Origin: Annulohypoxylon bovei var. microspora
Lineage: Eukaryota; Ascomycota; Sordariomycetes; Xylariales; Hypoxylaceae
Direction of reading: 5' to 3'
NCBI GenBank assembly: GCA_022836615.1
Contig: MU405214.1
Location: 372,001 to 436,000, forward strand
Length of the DNA: 64,000 bases
Under the pieces are notes generated by a model. That model did not search any database and was not told the DNA's origin. It saw only the letters and a program-made list of their open reading frames with translations. The position numbers and the translations under genes are program-made. Shown here piece by piece: positions 1 to 12,718 of the stretch (the first letter of the stretch is position 1; each line of letters opens with the position of its first letter).

Positions 1-2764
1 CATATATGTTAACAAAGGAATAACCATTTCAAATAGCTGTCCATACTTCGACGTAGAGCATGGTATCTAATTGCGTAAGCAATAAACTAGACTCTCGCAC
101 AGGCACTGGAACAAGTAGAATCGTCTTGGTGTCGAGGTTAACTATAGCGGCGGGTGATTCCCCATCATCTAGAGACCGTCACTACACTACGTCTTCGTTT
201 TCTAGTCGAAGAATACGGCAATCATGGTTCTTAAACGACCTCAAGATCTAGGTCTCTCAATAAAATTCTACGGACCCTTGGGGAAAAGACATATAATTAA
301 TGGTTAACTATTGATATGTCCAATTATATAGCTTGAGCGTGTAATAAGTTCGGGGAGTATGGTCGGTGTAAAGCACCTCTCGAGGACTTTATAAGAGTAC
401 GATAAAGCCTCCCGACGCACCACAAAGATAGCTATCAAGCTGCCTAGGTAGGTACCTCATCCAGGTCAAAGAAAGATCCGCATCGACCAGATGTTTCCAA
501 AAAATGCAAGTGCAAGCCTGCAGGAACACCGAGACTGTAGTTCAATCCGGACGCACAAGCCCCGATCCGAGTAGCTCCTTCCCCTCTTTAATACACGCAA
601 AACAGCGCCGGCCGCGGTGCGGACCCGGAAGAATCTCCGCTCGGGGGGAAGTGGTAGGCACGGCGCGATATACCGGTGTACATCCCACCACCCTCCCACC
701 CAAGAAGTCCTACATGCGCGAACGCCTCCGATATTACCTGTCACCCAGGCACCCCTTATCTTACCCTTATCGTCCGAAGGATTCCTCCCCCATCCCTCAG
801 CTCCCCTACCTAACCCCTCGCCCTGTTGTCTATTGATCCCATCACATTCGCACGTACATAGGTAGGTATCACATTACATATTAGCCCTGCGCTGCCCTGT
901 CCGGGCTAGCCCGCCTCGAAACTAGTCCGCTTGGCTTGCTCGGAAGCGCGGGCGTTAGGGACGAATGTGCCGTGCATGAAGAAATCGCGGGAAGGAACCG
1001 AAAAAAAAACAAGCGCACGATTTTTCCCCCTTCTGCCCGCCCGAGCTACCAACGTAAGGTATGTGTGTAGTTGCATTACAAAAAGCCCGATGAGCTCGAA
1101 AAGTTCGGTCCGGGTCTAAGCCCGGTCGACCTACTAGCTCCGTGGCTCTCTTACGACGCGAATTGCCTACCTGAGTAAATGCTCAGTTAGTTTAGGTAGG
1201 TAGGGAGAGGCGGAGAGCGAGCGGGTACGCGCATCCAAGACCTACATACATGTGTCGAAGGCGTTCAGCCGAGTCCGACTATTCGGCTTATATCCTATCC
1301 CGTGTCGAACCTCCCTCTCGCCACATATCTGCTCTCCCGGCCATCCGCCGCCCACATCCCTGACAGTCCTACAGCCCAAGCTTACGTGCCGACCTAGGTA
1401 ACCTGACAGCGTCGCACGATAGATAGCACAATTGCAAAACCCTCTCTCTTCGCATCCCGTACCCTACCTAGGTGAGCGAGGCGAGAGCCAGACCGGGGCG
1501 GCTACATAGATCGAAACCTGCGCTCGTATAAGTGGTCCGCACTTGCACGTAATATTATGTATTGTGTTTCCGTGTACCGCACACGTGCGTCGCGACCCCT
1601 CGACCAAAACAAGGAAGAGAGACGAGCGGCGCACCGAGCCGAATCGGGATACAAACCGCGAGGCGAGGGCACCTTGGAATATGGCTACTACGCAAGTGCG
1701 AGCTCGCTAACATTACATACGCGTATACAAAGTAGGTACAAGTTCCATGTTGGTACCTAGCGTTCTGCTGACCGCGCAGGCCTTCCACGTGCGAACGGCC
1801 AATGGCTGCCCACCTGCACGATTACTCCCAACCCTGCTCTTCCCTTGTTTTCTCTTCCTATTCATCGCTGCCCCTACCCGGCCGATAGATACAGACGGGA
1901 TTAGTGGTTCAAATAGGTAGGACTACTACTAATGAGAGAGATGAGAGGTATTTTATCAATTATAGGCCGTCTTCTCCTCTTTCCTGTCAGACCGAAAAAA
2001 GGTGATAGACCGAAGTACGCTAAAGTACCACACATATACATGATAATGACAACATTGTCCTTCGCATGTAAGACACGGGGCAACATGAGCATCTTCGTCG
2101 TATTCCCCGCGAATAAGGGGGGCGTGCTGCTTACTCTACCTGCACTAGCTTTCTCGCAAGGCTATCGACAGTGTGTATGCGCACATGGCCTGCGGCGTGA
2201 TTCGCACAGGTATTGTATTCCTACGCAGATAAGCTCGTGGAGCCCCTTCAGAGCTCAGAACCCCTGCCTCTCCGCCCGCATTCTCCGCGACCGGTGTGAC
2301 CAAATTCTTCGTCTGATTGTGCCTATGGAAAACCATCGTATCCTATTTACTTTTTCGGAGATAACTCCGCACACATACGTAATACCTCCTAGTTCTCGAA
2401 AGGTCCCATGGGTCGTTGACGAAAGGTACATACATTGCTGAGCACAGTAGCCGAGCTGATTGACAGCCAGCCAGGCGAAAGAAATGGCGGGATGGCGTCA
2501 ACTTTGTTCGGTACACGCCCCAAGTAGCCGATCATTCATCTGATATCCCCCCCACGATCGAATGACGCTAAGGCGAGCTTTGATGTCAACCGCAACTTAA
2601 GTATATACATCGTAAAAGATCGCCGCTAGTAGCGGATGTTTCAGAAACATGCTGACGCCAGTAAGCCACACAGACTCTTCACGGCTTAGTGGACGAGGCT
2701 CTCACCAGCATGTAATAAATTATCCATAAAGAGAGGCCGGGGCTGAGATAAGCGGGTTGAGATC
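1..2764. other. Gene-free left end of window
   Basis: I recognise no gene here. The stretch is mixed-composition intergenic DNA, locally GC-rich at about 600-960 and 1260-1510. It carries scattered CTAGGTAGGTA-type motifs, for example around 440-460 and 1190-1205. The longest open frame from an ATG is 1932-2441 (169 codons) on the plus strand; it has no recognisable domain. The part just before 2765 is the 3' flank of the minus-strand APC2 gene. Confidence 0.6.
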
Positions 2765-5389
2765 TCACTTCTTGATGAGTTTATATTTACCCCCCACAAT
2801 TTCAAGTTCGCCGTCGGCTATCTTCTCACCGAGGAACTCTTGTAATTCTTCGTTACTCCAGGGGAAGCCGTCAGCAATCAGCATTTTCATCATCATCGAT
2901 ATTTGACCGAGTGGCATAGCGGGGCTTGAGTTCGTAAGCATGCCAACGATGAACTGCCAATAAACTTGTCGTTTCTCTTTCTCCTTCTCACTCATACCCG
3001 ATTTGGCTTTTCGAGGCGTCCCTGAAGCGACATCGACAGCAGCAACGGTGGATGGTTGCGCCGACTGGAGGGACGAAGGCTGTTCAGCATCCGAGAGGCG
3101 CTCAATAACGGCATACGTGTTGTCAGGAAGTCTGCGGAGCACTTGCTTCTTCTCCCAAAAGTCAAGTGCTGCTGTGAGAAGATCTTCATCCATCTCAAGC
3201 TTCATCCATAGATCACTGAAAGACCAACTAGAGGAATTCTCCTCGCTGAAGGCATTGATGACAGCCGCTTCGTATGTGTGAACTTTTTCCGAGACCGTCC
3301 TGTCCTCGAGTTCGAGTTCCACTGTCGCTTGACCGAGATGATTAAGCCACTTGATCTTGCGCGAAGGTTTGAGATGTTCGAATATAGTCTCGTACATCTT
3401 TTGCATCTCAGACACGCTAGCAGGTAAGAGAAATCGTTCTTCCCCCACCTCGGGCCAGTAGAGTCGAGACAAGATTCTTGCGTGTATCGTCCATTCTCGG
3501 TCTATCTCCTCTGGGCGCTTAATAGCTCCGCGGTGGATGACGCCGTCAAGTCGTGCCGAGTCTTGGATATCTTTGATCATCACATCGCAAGCTTGCAACG
3601 AAGACTCACCAAACCGTTTCTTTAGTAGTTCAAGCACGCCTACTTCTTGTTTGAACCCTAATTGTTCAGATAGTAACCGCTCGCCAATTATAGTCTGAAA
3701 TTCTTTGATGAACACTTCTGGGGACCCTAAGGCACCTATGAGTGTGCCGATAACATCCTCAGACTTCCGTCGCCTATAGTTAGAGCCCGCATCCACCGGA
3801 GCAGGCGCCCAGTCCAGATCATCAAAGTCTTCATCTTGCCGTTCATTGCGATATTCGTTGGAATCTTGCAGCAACAATTCGACAAGCTCAACAAGCTTCG
3901 TATTCCGAGCCTCGGTATTGACCTCTTCTCGGTTGGCTAGTAAACCGGTAACAATAATGCGGACGGTATCCTCCCGAGTGCACAAATATAACTGGAGAGA
4001 ATAAGCTACTCGGTCTAAGAGCACTCTTGTGTGATCAAGTTTGTGAAACGTTCGAATCATAGCAATGTATGTGCGAAGTATATCCAGCGTCGAACGTCCG
4101 GCATGGAGCAAACGCTTTTGCAAGATAGATGAAAATGCATCTGTGAGCTGTAGCCGTCGTTGAGGGGTCGTTACTGCGTACCGGAGGTCATCGATCCCAC
4201 CTTCGCTGTCCGGCCAGTTAATAACAATGTCGAACAGCTCGTCGATGCGAAGTGCGGCAAGTCTTCCAATGGCAATCTCCTTCCATTTTACTACGTCTGC
4301 CCAAGCAACATCTATGTCGGCACCAAGGCTGCCGATCACTTCCGCAGCCAGCCTTGCATATTGGTTCTCGACCCAGTCCAGAAGGTCTTTTATGCATGTT
4401 GGTTGTACTCTGACATGACTAGCAACCCTGATGCGTGATCTCATTTTTAGATCGTCATTGGGCTCCCATATTCCCGAGAAGGTCTCTCGAATATAGGAGA
4501 TCATTATGCCGTCGAGGATTTCTGCGAATAGGATTTGAAATCTTTCACCGGCTAAGCCGACCTTGTTAAGTGATCCAAGTAGCTCATGCAATTCCTTTTT
4601 TGCTTTATCCGCCTTGTCGGATTCTATTATCATCTTTTTTCCATGCTCAGGTGCGTGGCCTGTTCCCTTCACACCAAGCACGGTCTTCACTAAATCGCCG
4701 AGGGCCGACTTTAGGGCGTCCATCAAGGCATTGGACATCGAGTTCCCCACAAGAGCATGTATATCACGCTGGAATTTCATTAGAGCACGGTCTCCCTCCT
4801 CTTCTTCCATAGCACGAACGATCAATCTTAGACCGAACACATATTGTCTATATGCAGCCTCTAAAGTTCGTATACTGCCCAGCAAGGACTGGGTCTGGTC
4901 TGAGTAGCCATCGCAAATGGCAAGCAACGGTAGGACATAGCTAACGAAATGTAATCGAACCTGCTGCGTGTGCCACTCCAGGATATCATCGGTGTGACTT
5001 GCAAGCGGAAGACGTCTAGCTGGGGTTATCACATCACGTAAGGCCTCCCGGAATTCTCCGTGGTCAACATCCTGGGAGTTCGGTAGTGACCCGAACGAAT
5101 CCTCCACCGTCACGGAAGACGGGAGCGCAATGCGGGATGTGACCACGTGCCAGGACCGGTCAAAGCGGGTCTGCTGAGCGGCGTGAGAATTGTTCTCTGG
5201 CGAAAGAAAGAGCTGGGAGTCAACGCCTCCTTTCTGGGGTGTCTGAGTCAACGGCCCCCCAAAAGCCTGGCCCTGTTCAGGAAACCGTATCGATGGTGTC
5301 GAATACGGCGTAGGCTGTGAGATTTCTGTTTGGAAAACGGACTGGATAGCGCGTCTTCTTCGCGCGTTCCATTTCGTATCCGCAGTCAT
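2765..5389 (-). CDS. APC2: Anaphase-promoting complex subunit 2 (cullin-type)
   Basis: This gene encodes the cullin-like scaffold subunit of the APC/C, the nuclear ubiquitin ligase that drives metaphase-anaphase transition and mitotic exit. In the family, APC2 pairs with the RING subunit APC11. The 874-residue reading frame is a single exon with no intron signal. The N-terminal ~80 residues are low-complexity (Ser/Thr/Pro/Gln-rich). A long helical cullin-repeat region follows, then the cullin homology region (roughly residues 450-760), including the segment LYWPEVGEERFLLP and a run typical of the cullin C-terminal domain (KIKWLNHLGQATVELEL). The last ~75 residues (from about 799) match the APC2 winged-helix domain, ending in GELEIVGGKYKLIKK. 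Start: the first ATG of the frame, at 5389. The length is within the range known for fungal APC2. It is flanked on both sides by non-coding DNA. Confidence 0.93.
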   Translation of the reverse strand: MTADTKWNARRRRAIQSVFQTEISQPTPYSTPSIRFPEQGQAFGGPLTQTPQKGGVDSQLFLSPENNSHAAQQTRFDRSWHVVTSRIALPSSVTVEDSFGSLPNSQDVDHGEFREALRDVITPARRLPLASHTDDILEWHTQQVRLHFVSYVLPLLAICDGYSDQTQSLLGSIRTLEAAYRQYVFGLRLIVRAMEEEEGDRALMKFQRDIHALVGNSMSNALMDALKSALGDLVKTVLGVKGTGHAPEHGKKMIIESDKADKAKKELHELLGSLNKVGLAGERFQILFAEILDGIMISYIRETFSGIWEPNDDLKMRSRIRVASHVRVQPTCIKDLLDWVENQYARLAAEVIGSLGADIDVAWADVVKWKEIAIGRLAALRIDELFDIVINWPDSEGGIDDLRYAVTTPQRRLQLTDAFSSILQKRLLHAGRSTLDILRTYIAMIRTFHKLDHTRVLLDRVAYSLQLYLCTREDTVRIIVTGLLANREEVNTEARNTKLVELVELLLQDSNEYRNERQDEDFDDLDWAPAPVDAGSNYRRRKSEDVIGTLIGALGSPEVFIKEFQTIIGERLLSEQLGFKQEVGVLELLKKRFGESSLQACDVMIKDIQDSARLDGVIHRGAIKRPEEIDREWTIHARILSRLYWPEVGEERFLLPASVSEMQKMYETIFEHLKPSRKIKWLNHLGQATVELELEDRTVSEKVHTYEAAVINAFSEENSSSWSFSDLWMKLEMDEDLLTAALDFWEKKQVLRRLPDNTYAVIERLSDAEQPSSLQSAQPSTVAAVDVASGTPRKAKSGMSEKEKEKRQVYWQFIVGMLTNSSPAMPLGQISMMMKMLIADGFPWSNEELQEFLGEKIADGELEIVGGKYKLIKK

Positions 5390-8300
5390 CTTGTTGCTAT
5401 TGTCGTCCGTAGTAGATTAAGATGCCCCATCCATCCATCGATAATGTACCATCTAATCCCCCTGGACTGACGAGATGAAAAATCTGTCGGTTGAAATTGT
5501 CAGAGATTATTTTTAGTGAGGTATCATATCTTAGCTTCCCGTCTCGTCGTATAATTTAGGCAGCTGAATTGTGAAGTGTGTATCAAATTAAGCTAGGAGA
5601 CGACAAGGTTGGTTAGAGTGGTTAGTATCTTGGAGTCGTTAAGGCAAAATTAGATGTTTTCGGGTTGTTGATTGGAGATTGGGGTGGTTTAGGTAGGCGG
5701 TGAAGAGCGCTTACCTCCAAAACATGTGGCAGTTGTGGCAGTTGTTGCCATTGTGGGTTCCTACCTTATGCTGCGCGGCTAAGAGATGATCCGTGTGCAT
5801 TGATTACGTTATAATAGTGCGACACAGCCGACCTACATAAGAAAGCCTCACGCGGCTGAGGCGTTTGTTGCAACTTCCTTTTTTTATGTGGGGTCATTAT
5901 CTAGATTTGTACATATGTACATATGTACCTAGATGGGTACGAATTGATTATACACTCCCTCCGTACATCTACCAAAACCCATGCTTCTTAACCAAACCCC
6001 GGACAGCCTTAGCGCAATTTCTTCCACTGATACGGATGCTGCATTTGTACATGGATGTAATGTGGATATGTATGTATGTATGTACCTACTAGGTATGTGG
6101 TAGGTATGCAGGACATTTATGAGCACCTGGCATGGCATGAAGGCAGATTGCACTGACCAAGTCCAGGGATGTTAATTGAGATGCGCTAACGATAAGGCCC
6201 TGATGATCGACTTTCCAGTTTCGCTCCCGTCGTTAATCTTAATCTTAAAAAATATGTACAAAGATCAATTTAGAAAGTCGGGATCTCTTACACCATCTTT
6301 TACTGACATTACTACTATTTGATGCATATCTAGGCGACGGAGAATTCTGGGTGTAATTAAACTCGTCCAGAGTTACGTCCCCCCTTCCAAGCATTCCCGG
6401 ATCAGCGCGAGGGAAGCTTCTTGGACGATTGCGGCGCTGGCGAATGACAAGCTTGCCTTGATCTGCATGCAAGTGGCATGTATGGCATGTGTGGCATGTG
6501 GGCAAGCAACGTGCGGCGGGGGCACACGCGAATAGAAACGGAGAATCGAGGCGGCCGGTCAGCGTGGCCACGCAGCGTTACGACGGCTGCTTCTCAAGGT
6601 ATTCGAAAGTATCCCAGTGTGACATATCATCTTTCCAGCTATGTGTCGACTCCCCCACTCACGGCATAGAACTGGGTCCCGACACTGTCGATCTGTCAGA
6701 CTTGAGCCGTATGGCCTTACTGCGTAAAAGCTAGGCTACACGGTGAGGACGGCTGAAATGAGTGAGATGATTTAGGGCTGACACTAGCAACTGTATTTAC
6801 TCTAAGTATGTAGGTATTGTACGAAAGCCAATACTCTTTCTCGAGTTACGGATAACGAGTCGTAAAACATAAAGTACCTAATCAACAATTTCGGTCAATT
6901 ATATCCCAGTTAGGTACTGCAGCTAACACCAAACAGCCGTCTGGGCTGTGTCACCTCAAGCGCACGACGATGCTCTATTTACGTCGTTACGTGGGTATGC
7001 GTTGAGTGTGTGGGTGCTGTGTTGCTTTCTGTTCCTCATACGGGAATCGTCCGATGTATTAGACAATAAAACAGTCAAAAAATCATGAAGTTTTCGACAG
7101 CTGCGCGAGCCTAGTTTCGTGCTCGTACAGTTGATCAACAGCTGCTCTACCATAATTCTTGGTCGAATATGTGTAGTAAGCGCAGAAGACGCAAGTTTAC
7201 TGGGTGAGCTTCATGTTTTTGGTTGCATTCGGGGTCGAATTAACACTCGTCTCCCACGTTGAGCCTGCAGCTTTCACACGTGTAGGTCAGGTGGTTTGGG
7301 GAAGATTGGACCGGGGTTATCTGTACGCTTTAAACCTGAAAAGGTCCTTGCAGTGTAGTAATCACCACCCATCAAGCATTGTTTCAAGACCTGCACTGCA
7401 ACCGGTCCGGCTTTGGTGTGAGTCGGTTGCTAAGTTCGCGTGGTTAGTCGCCAACGGCTACTCCGTGAGTCTGGTACTTGGTTAGGGCATATCCGGCCAC
7501 GCTATGACCATTATGTCCCGAAGCTACTGCCCGAATATCTCTCCGCCGAGCGGTGCGGCACGGAAAAGCACGTTATTACGCGCCAGTCAGGGTTGTGGTT
7601 TACATTAAGCGTAGGGTCTATCGAACATTGTTGCCAAAAATGGCTTTGAAATTAAATATGTACAGGGAGATCACCTTCGATTGTTCGAATTAGCGGGCCA
7701 CTAGACCAGCTGGTGCTGTATGTGTACGGCGCAGCAGAATGTCGGAATCTCCAGCTCACGACGTATCGAGTGAGATCGACGCCGGCCTGAGATTGCTCGA
7801 TGGACAGGTAGCATCGTTCTGCAGGTCTTTTGCTGTGTTCGAAAGGGTCGTCCGTTTAGTTGCTTAGTTACTGTTCTTGGCGATGGCCACTGCGGCTTCG
7901 GGACCGATCAAAACAATCTTGATCGTTCTATAATGTTTCTTGCGGCGCAGGGGCCTCGATTGAAACCCTTGTGGTGTCTTGTATGTAGAAGTGCAAATTT
8001 AGAATGATTTTCAATGATCGTGAGTTTCTTTCCCAAGATGTCTCCGTGGGGGAAATGAAAGATCGCCACTGTCGCAATAGTACCCCTCTCTTATCATGAA
8101 CATGATGACGGCCAATGTCATGTAGCCCATCTCGCCTTTCTCGGCAAAGAGTCAGCCATTATCCGCTGAACGCGCGGCAGCATCAGCATCAGCATCAGCA
8201 TCAGTTGAGGCTCGCAAACACGATTACCCCACGGCCCCCAAGGCTTTTTGTGAAACGACGCTCGAGGTTTGCGGTGTTGCGGAGTCTCCGACGTTGTGTA

Positions 8301-8703
8301 ATTGTAACATGTAGGTTGCTAAATTGATCACTTAGTGACGAACCTACCTCTAACACTAAGATCAGCATAGAGCTGTTTCTATTGTTTCTATTTCCCTTTG
8401 CTACAAAATACTGCGTACCTAGCTAGGTATGCCTAATAAATTCTCCGAGGTGCTAGAGAGCAAAGATGTACCTATACACTTTCGACAGAGACTTGTATCT
8501 TGCACTACACTGTAAGTAAACAAGCAGCCATACATAGCTTCAGCTAGGTATTCTTTACCCCTAGCCTTGTTGTCTCGTAGCTCTCGGCATACGTTAGTTT
8601 CTTACACACCGAGCAGAACCTCAATGCCGGACGGAGTATGTAAGCGGATTACATGATTCGACGAACAATCTTCATCACCGGAGTTTAGGAAAATACTTTT
8701 TTA
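5390..8703. other. Intergenic stretch upstream of APC2
   Basis: I see no gene. The first ~400 bases are the likely APC2 promoter and 5' UTR. The rest holds short GTACATATGTAC/TATGTATG tracts (5905-5930 and 6065-6105) and a CAGCAT run at 8178-8204. Open frames here are under 110 codons and unconvincing. Confidence 0.6.
8178..8204. repeat. CAGCAT hexanucleotide microsatellite
   Basis: Four perfect copies of CAGCAT followed by CAG. It lies in non-coding DNA about 500 bp left of the MITE. A plus-strand frame reads His-Gln repeats through it, but that frame is short and has no other protein character. Confidence 0.9.
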
Positions 8704-8980
8704 TCCCCACGACCGCCAGACATGGGTCCAAAAAGCATCCACTGAAACCAGCCCTTTTAGCCAATTAAAAGACAATTTACGAGAAACTAAACATGGTATA
8801 AAGTAATTAACCAATCACATTCAACGTTTATGCTTTCCCCATGTCCTTCATGAAGTGAAGGCTTTAACCTTTTAAGGAAAATCGATAAGGAATTACAAGG
8901 TTGGAATTTGATTTTTAATTGGCCGATAAAAGTGTTTTTTAGTGGATGCTTTTTGGACCCATGTCTGGCGGTCGTGGGGA
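8704..8980. mobile_element. MITE with 40-bp perfect terminal inverted repeats and TA duplication
   Basis: This is a 277-bp non-coding element. Its ends are TCCCCACGACCGCCAGACAT on the left (from 8704) and the exact reverse complement on the right (ending 8980). The perfect inverted repeat is 40 bp, or 42 bp counting the flanking dinucleotides. It then continues imperfectly inward to about 80 bp: CCAATTAAAA on the left at 8761-8770 faces TTTTAATTGG on the right. Both ends are flanked by TA (8702-8703 and 8981-8982), the target duplication of Tc1/mariner/pogo-Fot1 elements. No transposase frame fits inside, so this is a non-autonomous miniature element. The long perfect TIRs suggest fairly recent insertion or low mutational decay. 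Superfamily assignment rests only on the TA duplication. Confidence 0.88.
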
Positions 8981-11474
8981 TACAATGAATGATCATTCGG
9001 CTTTGAGAATGAACTGTTCCGGAATCCGAGATATGTCATCTCTCGTTTATGCGATGACTTGAGAAGATACCAACTATTACAAATGTATATTCGTCATGCT
9101 AGTTTCAAGGTTATTAGTCTATGATAGTTGCTCTATTAAGATCGGAAGAATATCCTAGCGTTACTCAGCGTAAAAGGCTATCGTATCGTATATTTCTAAG
9201 TAATAAAAGATATTTTATGATAGCTGATATCTCCGTTGACAGGTAATAGCAGATCGGATGGTCGGTTACAGATGGATCAGTCTGGACTTCGGTCATAAAC
9301 TATGCAAGGAAGACCGGTCGTTCATAAGTCCGTTGTGAGACCGTAGTGGGCACTTTGAAGATCGCTTAGGAGTTATGACCCGCAGTGGTTCAGGGTTCTC
9401 TAGTCTAAGAAATAGACTTTTAAGGGTTTACCCGCCCCGTACCTGCTTGGCTCTTACGATAGACGCAGAAATGTACTACTTAACTGTACAACCTTGATGC
9501 TTGATAGTACAAGTGTAACGTCAGTTTATGTGTTGTTAGTTCGCGCGCAAACCAAGACTATTGTTTGATTTCCACATGCGCCAAATCGTGAAACCATTTT
9601 CGGATATGGATACCGAGCAAGCGAATTGTGAGTTCTGGTTTGACCCCGTGATGACGATGCAGTAAACACCCGCTCGAGATGATCGCCGGTAAATAAACAG
9701 CGTCGGTACTTTTATTCGGTACCTATGTATATAGAGGCATGTACATACATACATGACTCGTGCGTTTAGAAGAGAAAACGTGGGCATCTAGGTAAGGTTA
9801 AGGATTTTGTGGGGGAAAAAGAGAGATAAACTATTATCTCTAACCGTTTCACGCTTATGTAAAGTATTATTTAAACCCTGCCTTATTAACGGTAATCCAG
9901 CATAAGATTGAATAAACCCTTGTAATGTATATTTTATGTAGCGACAGGGACTTATTTATTTTACCCACGATGGATTCAAGCTTCAACTCTATCACGTCGA
10001 TCCACATGGCATTTTGGCCTCCGTCCACGGAAGGAGCCTTTAGGTTTAGACACTAAGCCCTGCATGTCAACAATGCGGATTATGTAAAGATTAACGGGTC
10101 GGATCTACATGTGTTTTCTAGGAACCTACCTAATGTACTAACTTTAATCGTTTTGAATCATTTCCAACGATGCAAGTCTCCACCTATAAATACTACGAGA
10201 AAATATGTAATATCTAGGTATGCGATCAAATAGTTCCTCGCGTCTAATAACTCTATCTATACCTATCCTAGAATCCAATGACGATGCGAGCTAAGAGGAA
10301 AGAAAGCTACTCAAGACCTCTGACACAGCTGCAAGGAACTATCCACACGATCGGTGCACATGGTAGGTCGAAAAGGTAGAAAGATCGTCGCTCTCAATCA
10401 ATCTGAGAACCAATACCGCAGTGCCGTAGCTTCGCAGGCTGCTTCTATTTCTGGCAACATTGCACACAGACGATATGGCACATGGCTTTCCCCCCTGCAC
10501 CTCTCCGACCTTGGGTTTCTAGAAGGCTGTGCTCGCACTCTTCTCCAACACAATCTCCACGTTCTGGCGGACGATCGGGGGGGTAAGGTAGTACATTCTA
10601 TCTGCCATAACATTTCCGAGAACGACAATTGGTTGAGGTCTTCTGTGTTCAAAGTACTTGACGTACTTGACACATACGACACCACATACGATTCGGCCGG
10701 TCCCACCACCACCATCATCAATCATAATCAGCTTAAAAACCCATGCGTCAAGATCTGGAGCCCTGTATGGAACCCCATGCTGCAGAACAAAGGCGCATTT
10801 ATTGTATCACGTTAGCTGTGTGGTGTTGACCAACCAACGCACTGCCGAAGCTTGCTTAGAGAGAGAATAATTGCGCGGCGCCCCGACTAGCAAGTTTTTT
10901 CTTCTAGTTCACCTACGTACCTATGATGGTTTTGTCTCGCCTGGTAGTTCATTCGCCAACTGTACGAAATCAAGCGATCTAACTGGATGCGATCTAAGTG
11001 GCGTAAAGATAATTGGCGGAAAGCCGGGGAGTTAGTTTAAGCCCAGGACTAATAGTAGGTGCTATTATTATTACAAGCGACGGGACTATACTGACGATAA
11101 GATACGATACCATGCCGAGGATGAAAATTGGAACACAGTTTATGCACAAAATCTACCTTGAGAGCCACAAATTGGACCCCTCACGTGGAAAACCCCAGTT
11201 TCGGCCGAATGTTGTCGAAGCGAACGAGAGGGGAAGATCAGGAAATTACATATATGTGTGTGTGTGAAAATGTATGTAGCATAAGGGCGCGGAATTATTC
11301 CCATCGTTCCATTGCGACCTTTGCTTCCGAGGTAGGTAAAGTCTGTCTCGTCGTGACATAACCATTTCCAGATGACCGGTTTGAAGGGGGGACCACTCGT
11401 TCTCTACCTACATAGGTAGTTCTGCTCTTCTGACTGGACCCCGACGAAAGTACGCAAGGTACAATCATACATAC

Positions 11475-11545
11475 CTCCATACCTACATACCTTCCTACCT
11501 ACATACCTTCCTACCTACATACCTTCCTACCTACCTACCTACATA
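11475..11545. repeat. 16-bp tandem repeat (CTTCCTACCTACATAC)
   Basis: About three copies of the 16-mer CTTCCTACCTACATAC, flanked by shorter CCTACATAC/CCTACCTA pieces. It belongs to the CTAC/CATAC microsatellite class that recurs across the intergenic parts of the window. Confidence 0.85.
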
Positions 11546-12693
11546 GTACATGCACAGTTACCAGTTACAGCTACCATAGCCAGGCACTATTGTACAGAAC
11601 AGGTTACGAACCAAGGTCAAGCATTACCCAATCCGGAAGTTGCTTTTAGTCCTGCACATACACACTACCCAGTAGTAGTATAGTAGCCTTTCATGTGTTG
11701 TAACGCCATCCCCTGTCTGCCACCTGGCTAACGGCCGGGCTGTCTGCATCTCTATTATATGCTGCTGCGTCTATAGCTAGCTGAAGCAGGTCTATTGCAG
11801 TTATACCATTCCTAGATAGGGGTCTTCACCCATGTCGTCTGCATCTTCTGTCGTGCTGCTTTCGAGATCATCTATGATCTGTCCCACGTTCGTTCCCCAC
11901 TGGAACGTGGTCGCATTGCACATTGCACGTTGCACGTACATACTATGTATTAGCAGTGGCAAGCAAGACGAGGCAAGTTCCCCTTGGCTTAGCCCGATCA
12001 GTACATAGTATGTCGTAGTCGTGATAGACGTCTGGTTTGAGGCGATGCTACCGTAGCTAGCCAAAAGCTAACCCCACGTGAATCTTCATCGTATAGTACC
12101 TACATACTTCAGTTCGCGCACACGTAGAGGTAGTATCGATTTTATGCTAGCGGGGCCAACCCATGTCCCATATGTTTTACCGACCATGAATCTTGAATCA
12201 AGATAACCTTTCGGTCCCGACAAGGCCTAATTAGTTAGTCTATCGCTAGCTGGGGACTAGAGACGGCGCCAGTAACGTTGGAATAGCCTCGCTAAAGGAG
12301 AAATGGATGGTTACCAAAACTTCACTGGTGCTTCACGAGATTCAGATAGTGTTTAGATGATGAGAAAGGTAAATTTCATTTCCGTTGATGCCAAATTTAT
12401 ACAAGGTCAAAGATCTTCGAAGACCATCAAAGATCGAAGATCGAACGAAGAGTATCGAAGAGAAAAAGGGGGTATATGCTTAAATCTTCCACGCCATATT
12501 CCAAAGCTCATCAGTCCCCAAAGTCCTAAGTCCCATATATACTCCGAGTGATAATAATATATCCGAATGTTTTGAATGTCGGTCGAACCGTCGTCTAAAA
12601 CCCTGTCCCGCTCCCAAGTTCTCATAGCTCCCATATTTTCACATTGACATCCTAACAATCATCCATCCGTAGAGAATCGTCGAAAGTGTTGTC

Positions 12694-12711
12694 TTTTTTT
12701 TTTTTTTTTTT
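12694..12711. repeat. Poly-T run (18 T)
   Basis: Homopolymer of 18 T on the plus strand. It starts 8 bases beyond the stop codon of the minus-strand zinc-finger gene, so the transcript would carry an A18 run at the start of its 3' UTR. Confidence 0.9.
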
Positions 12712-12718
12712 GAATGTT

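Larger units (their letters stand above)
8983..12718. other. Intergenic stretch between the MITE and the zinc-finger gene
   Basis: No gene recognised. It contains an ATG-headed frame at 10360-10815, which resembles nothing I know, and a 16-bp tandem repeat at 11475-11545. A small inverted repeat, CCACGTTC...GAACGTGG, lies at about 11882-11909. The last bases before the zinc-finger gene include an 18-T run at 12694-12711. Confidence 0.55.

Noticed and set aside
1290..1325. TCGAACC motif suggesting a minus-strand tRNA T-arm
   Set aside because: The flanking bases cannot form the 5-bp T stem, and no anticodon or D arm follows.
1932..2441. ATG-headed 169-codon plus-strand frame
   Set aside because: No recognisable motif, no intron or neighbour support, and composition like translated non-coding DNA. 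A chance frame of this length is plausible in 64 kb.
3003..4907. Several plus-strand open frames of 60-114 codons
   Set aside because: They lie antisense within the convincing APC2 coding sequence and show no domain of their own.
10655..10720. CACATACGACACC resembling the start of a fungal 5S rRNA
   Set aside because: Sequence beyond the first ten bases does not continue as 5S rRNA.
10354..10815. 153-codon plus-strand frame
   Set aside because: It begins with GTG (first ATG at 10360), overlaps equally open minus-strand frames, and has no known domain.
11475..11545. Possible CRISPR-like array of repeats
   Set aside because: The units are contiguous with no unique spacers, so it is an ordinary tandem repeat; the genome is eukaryotic.
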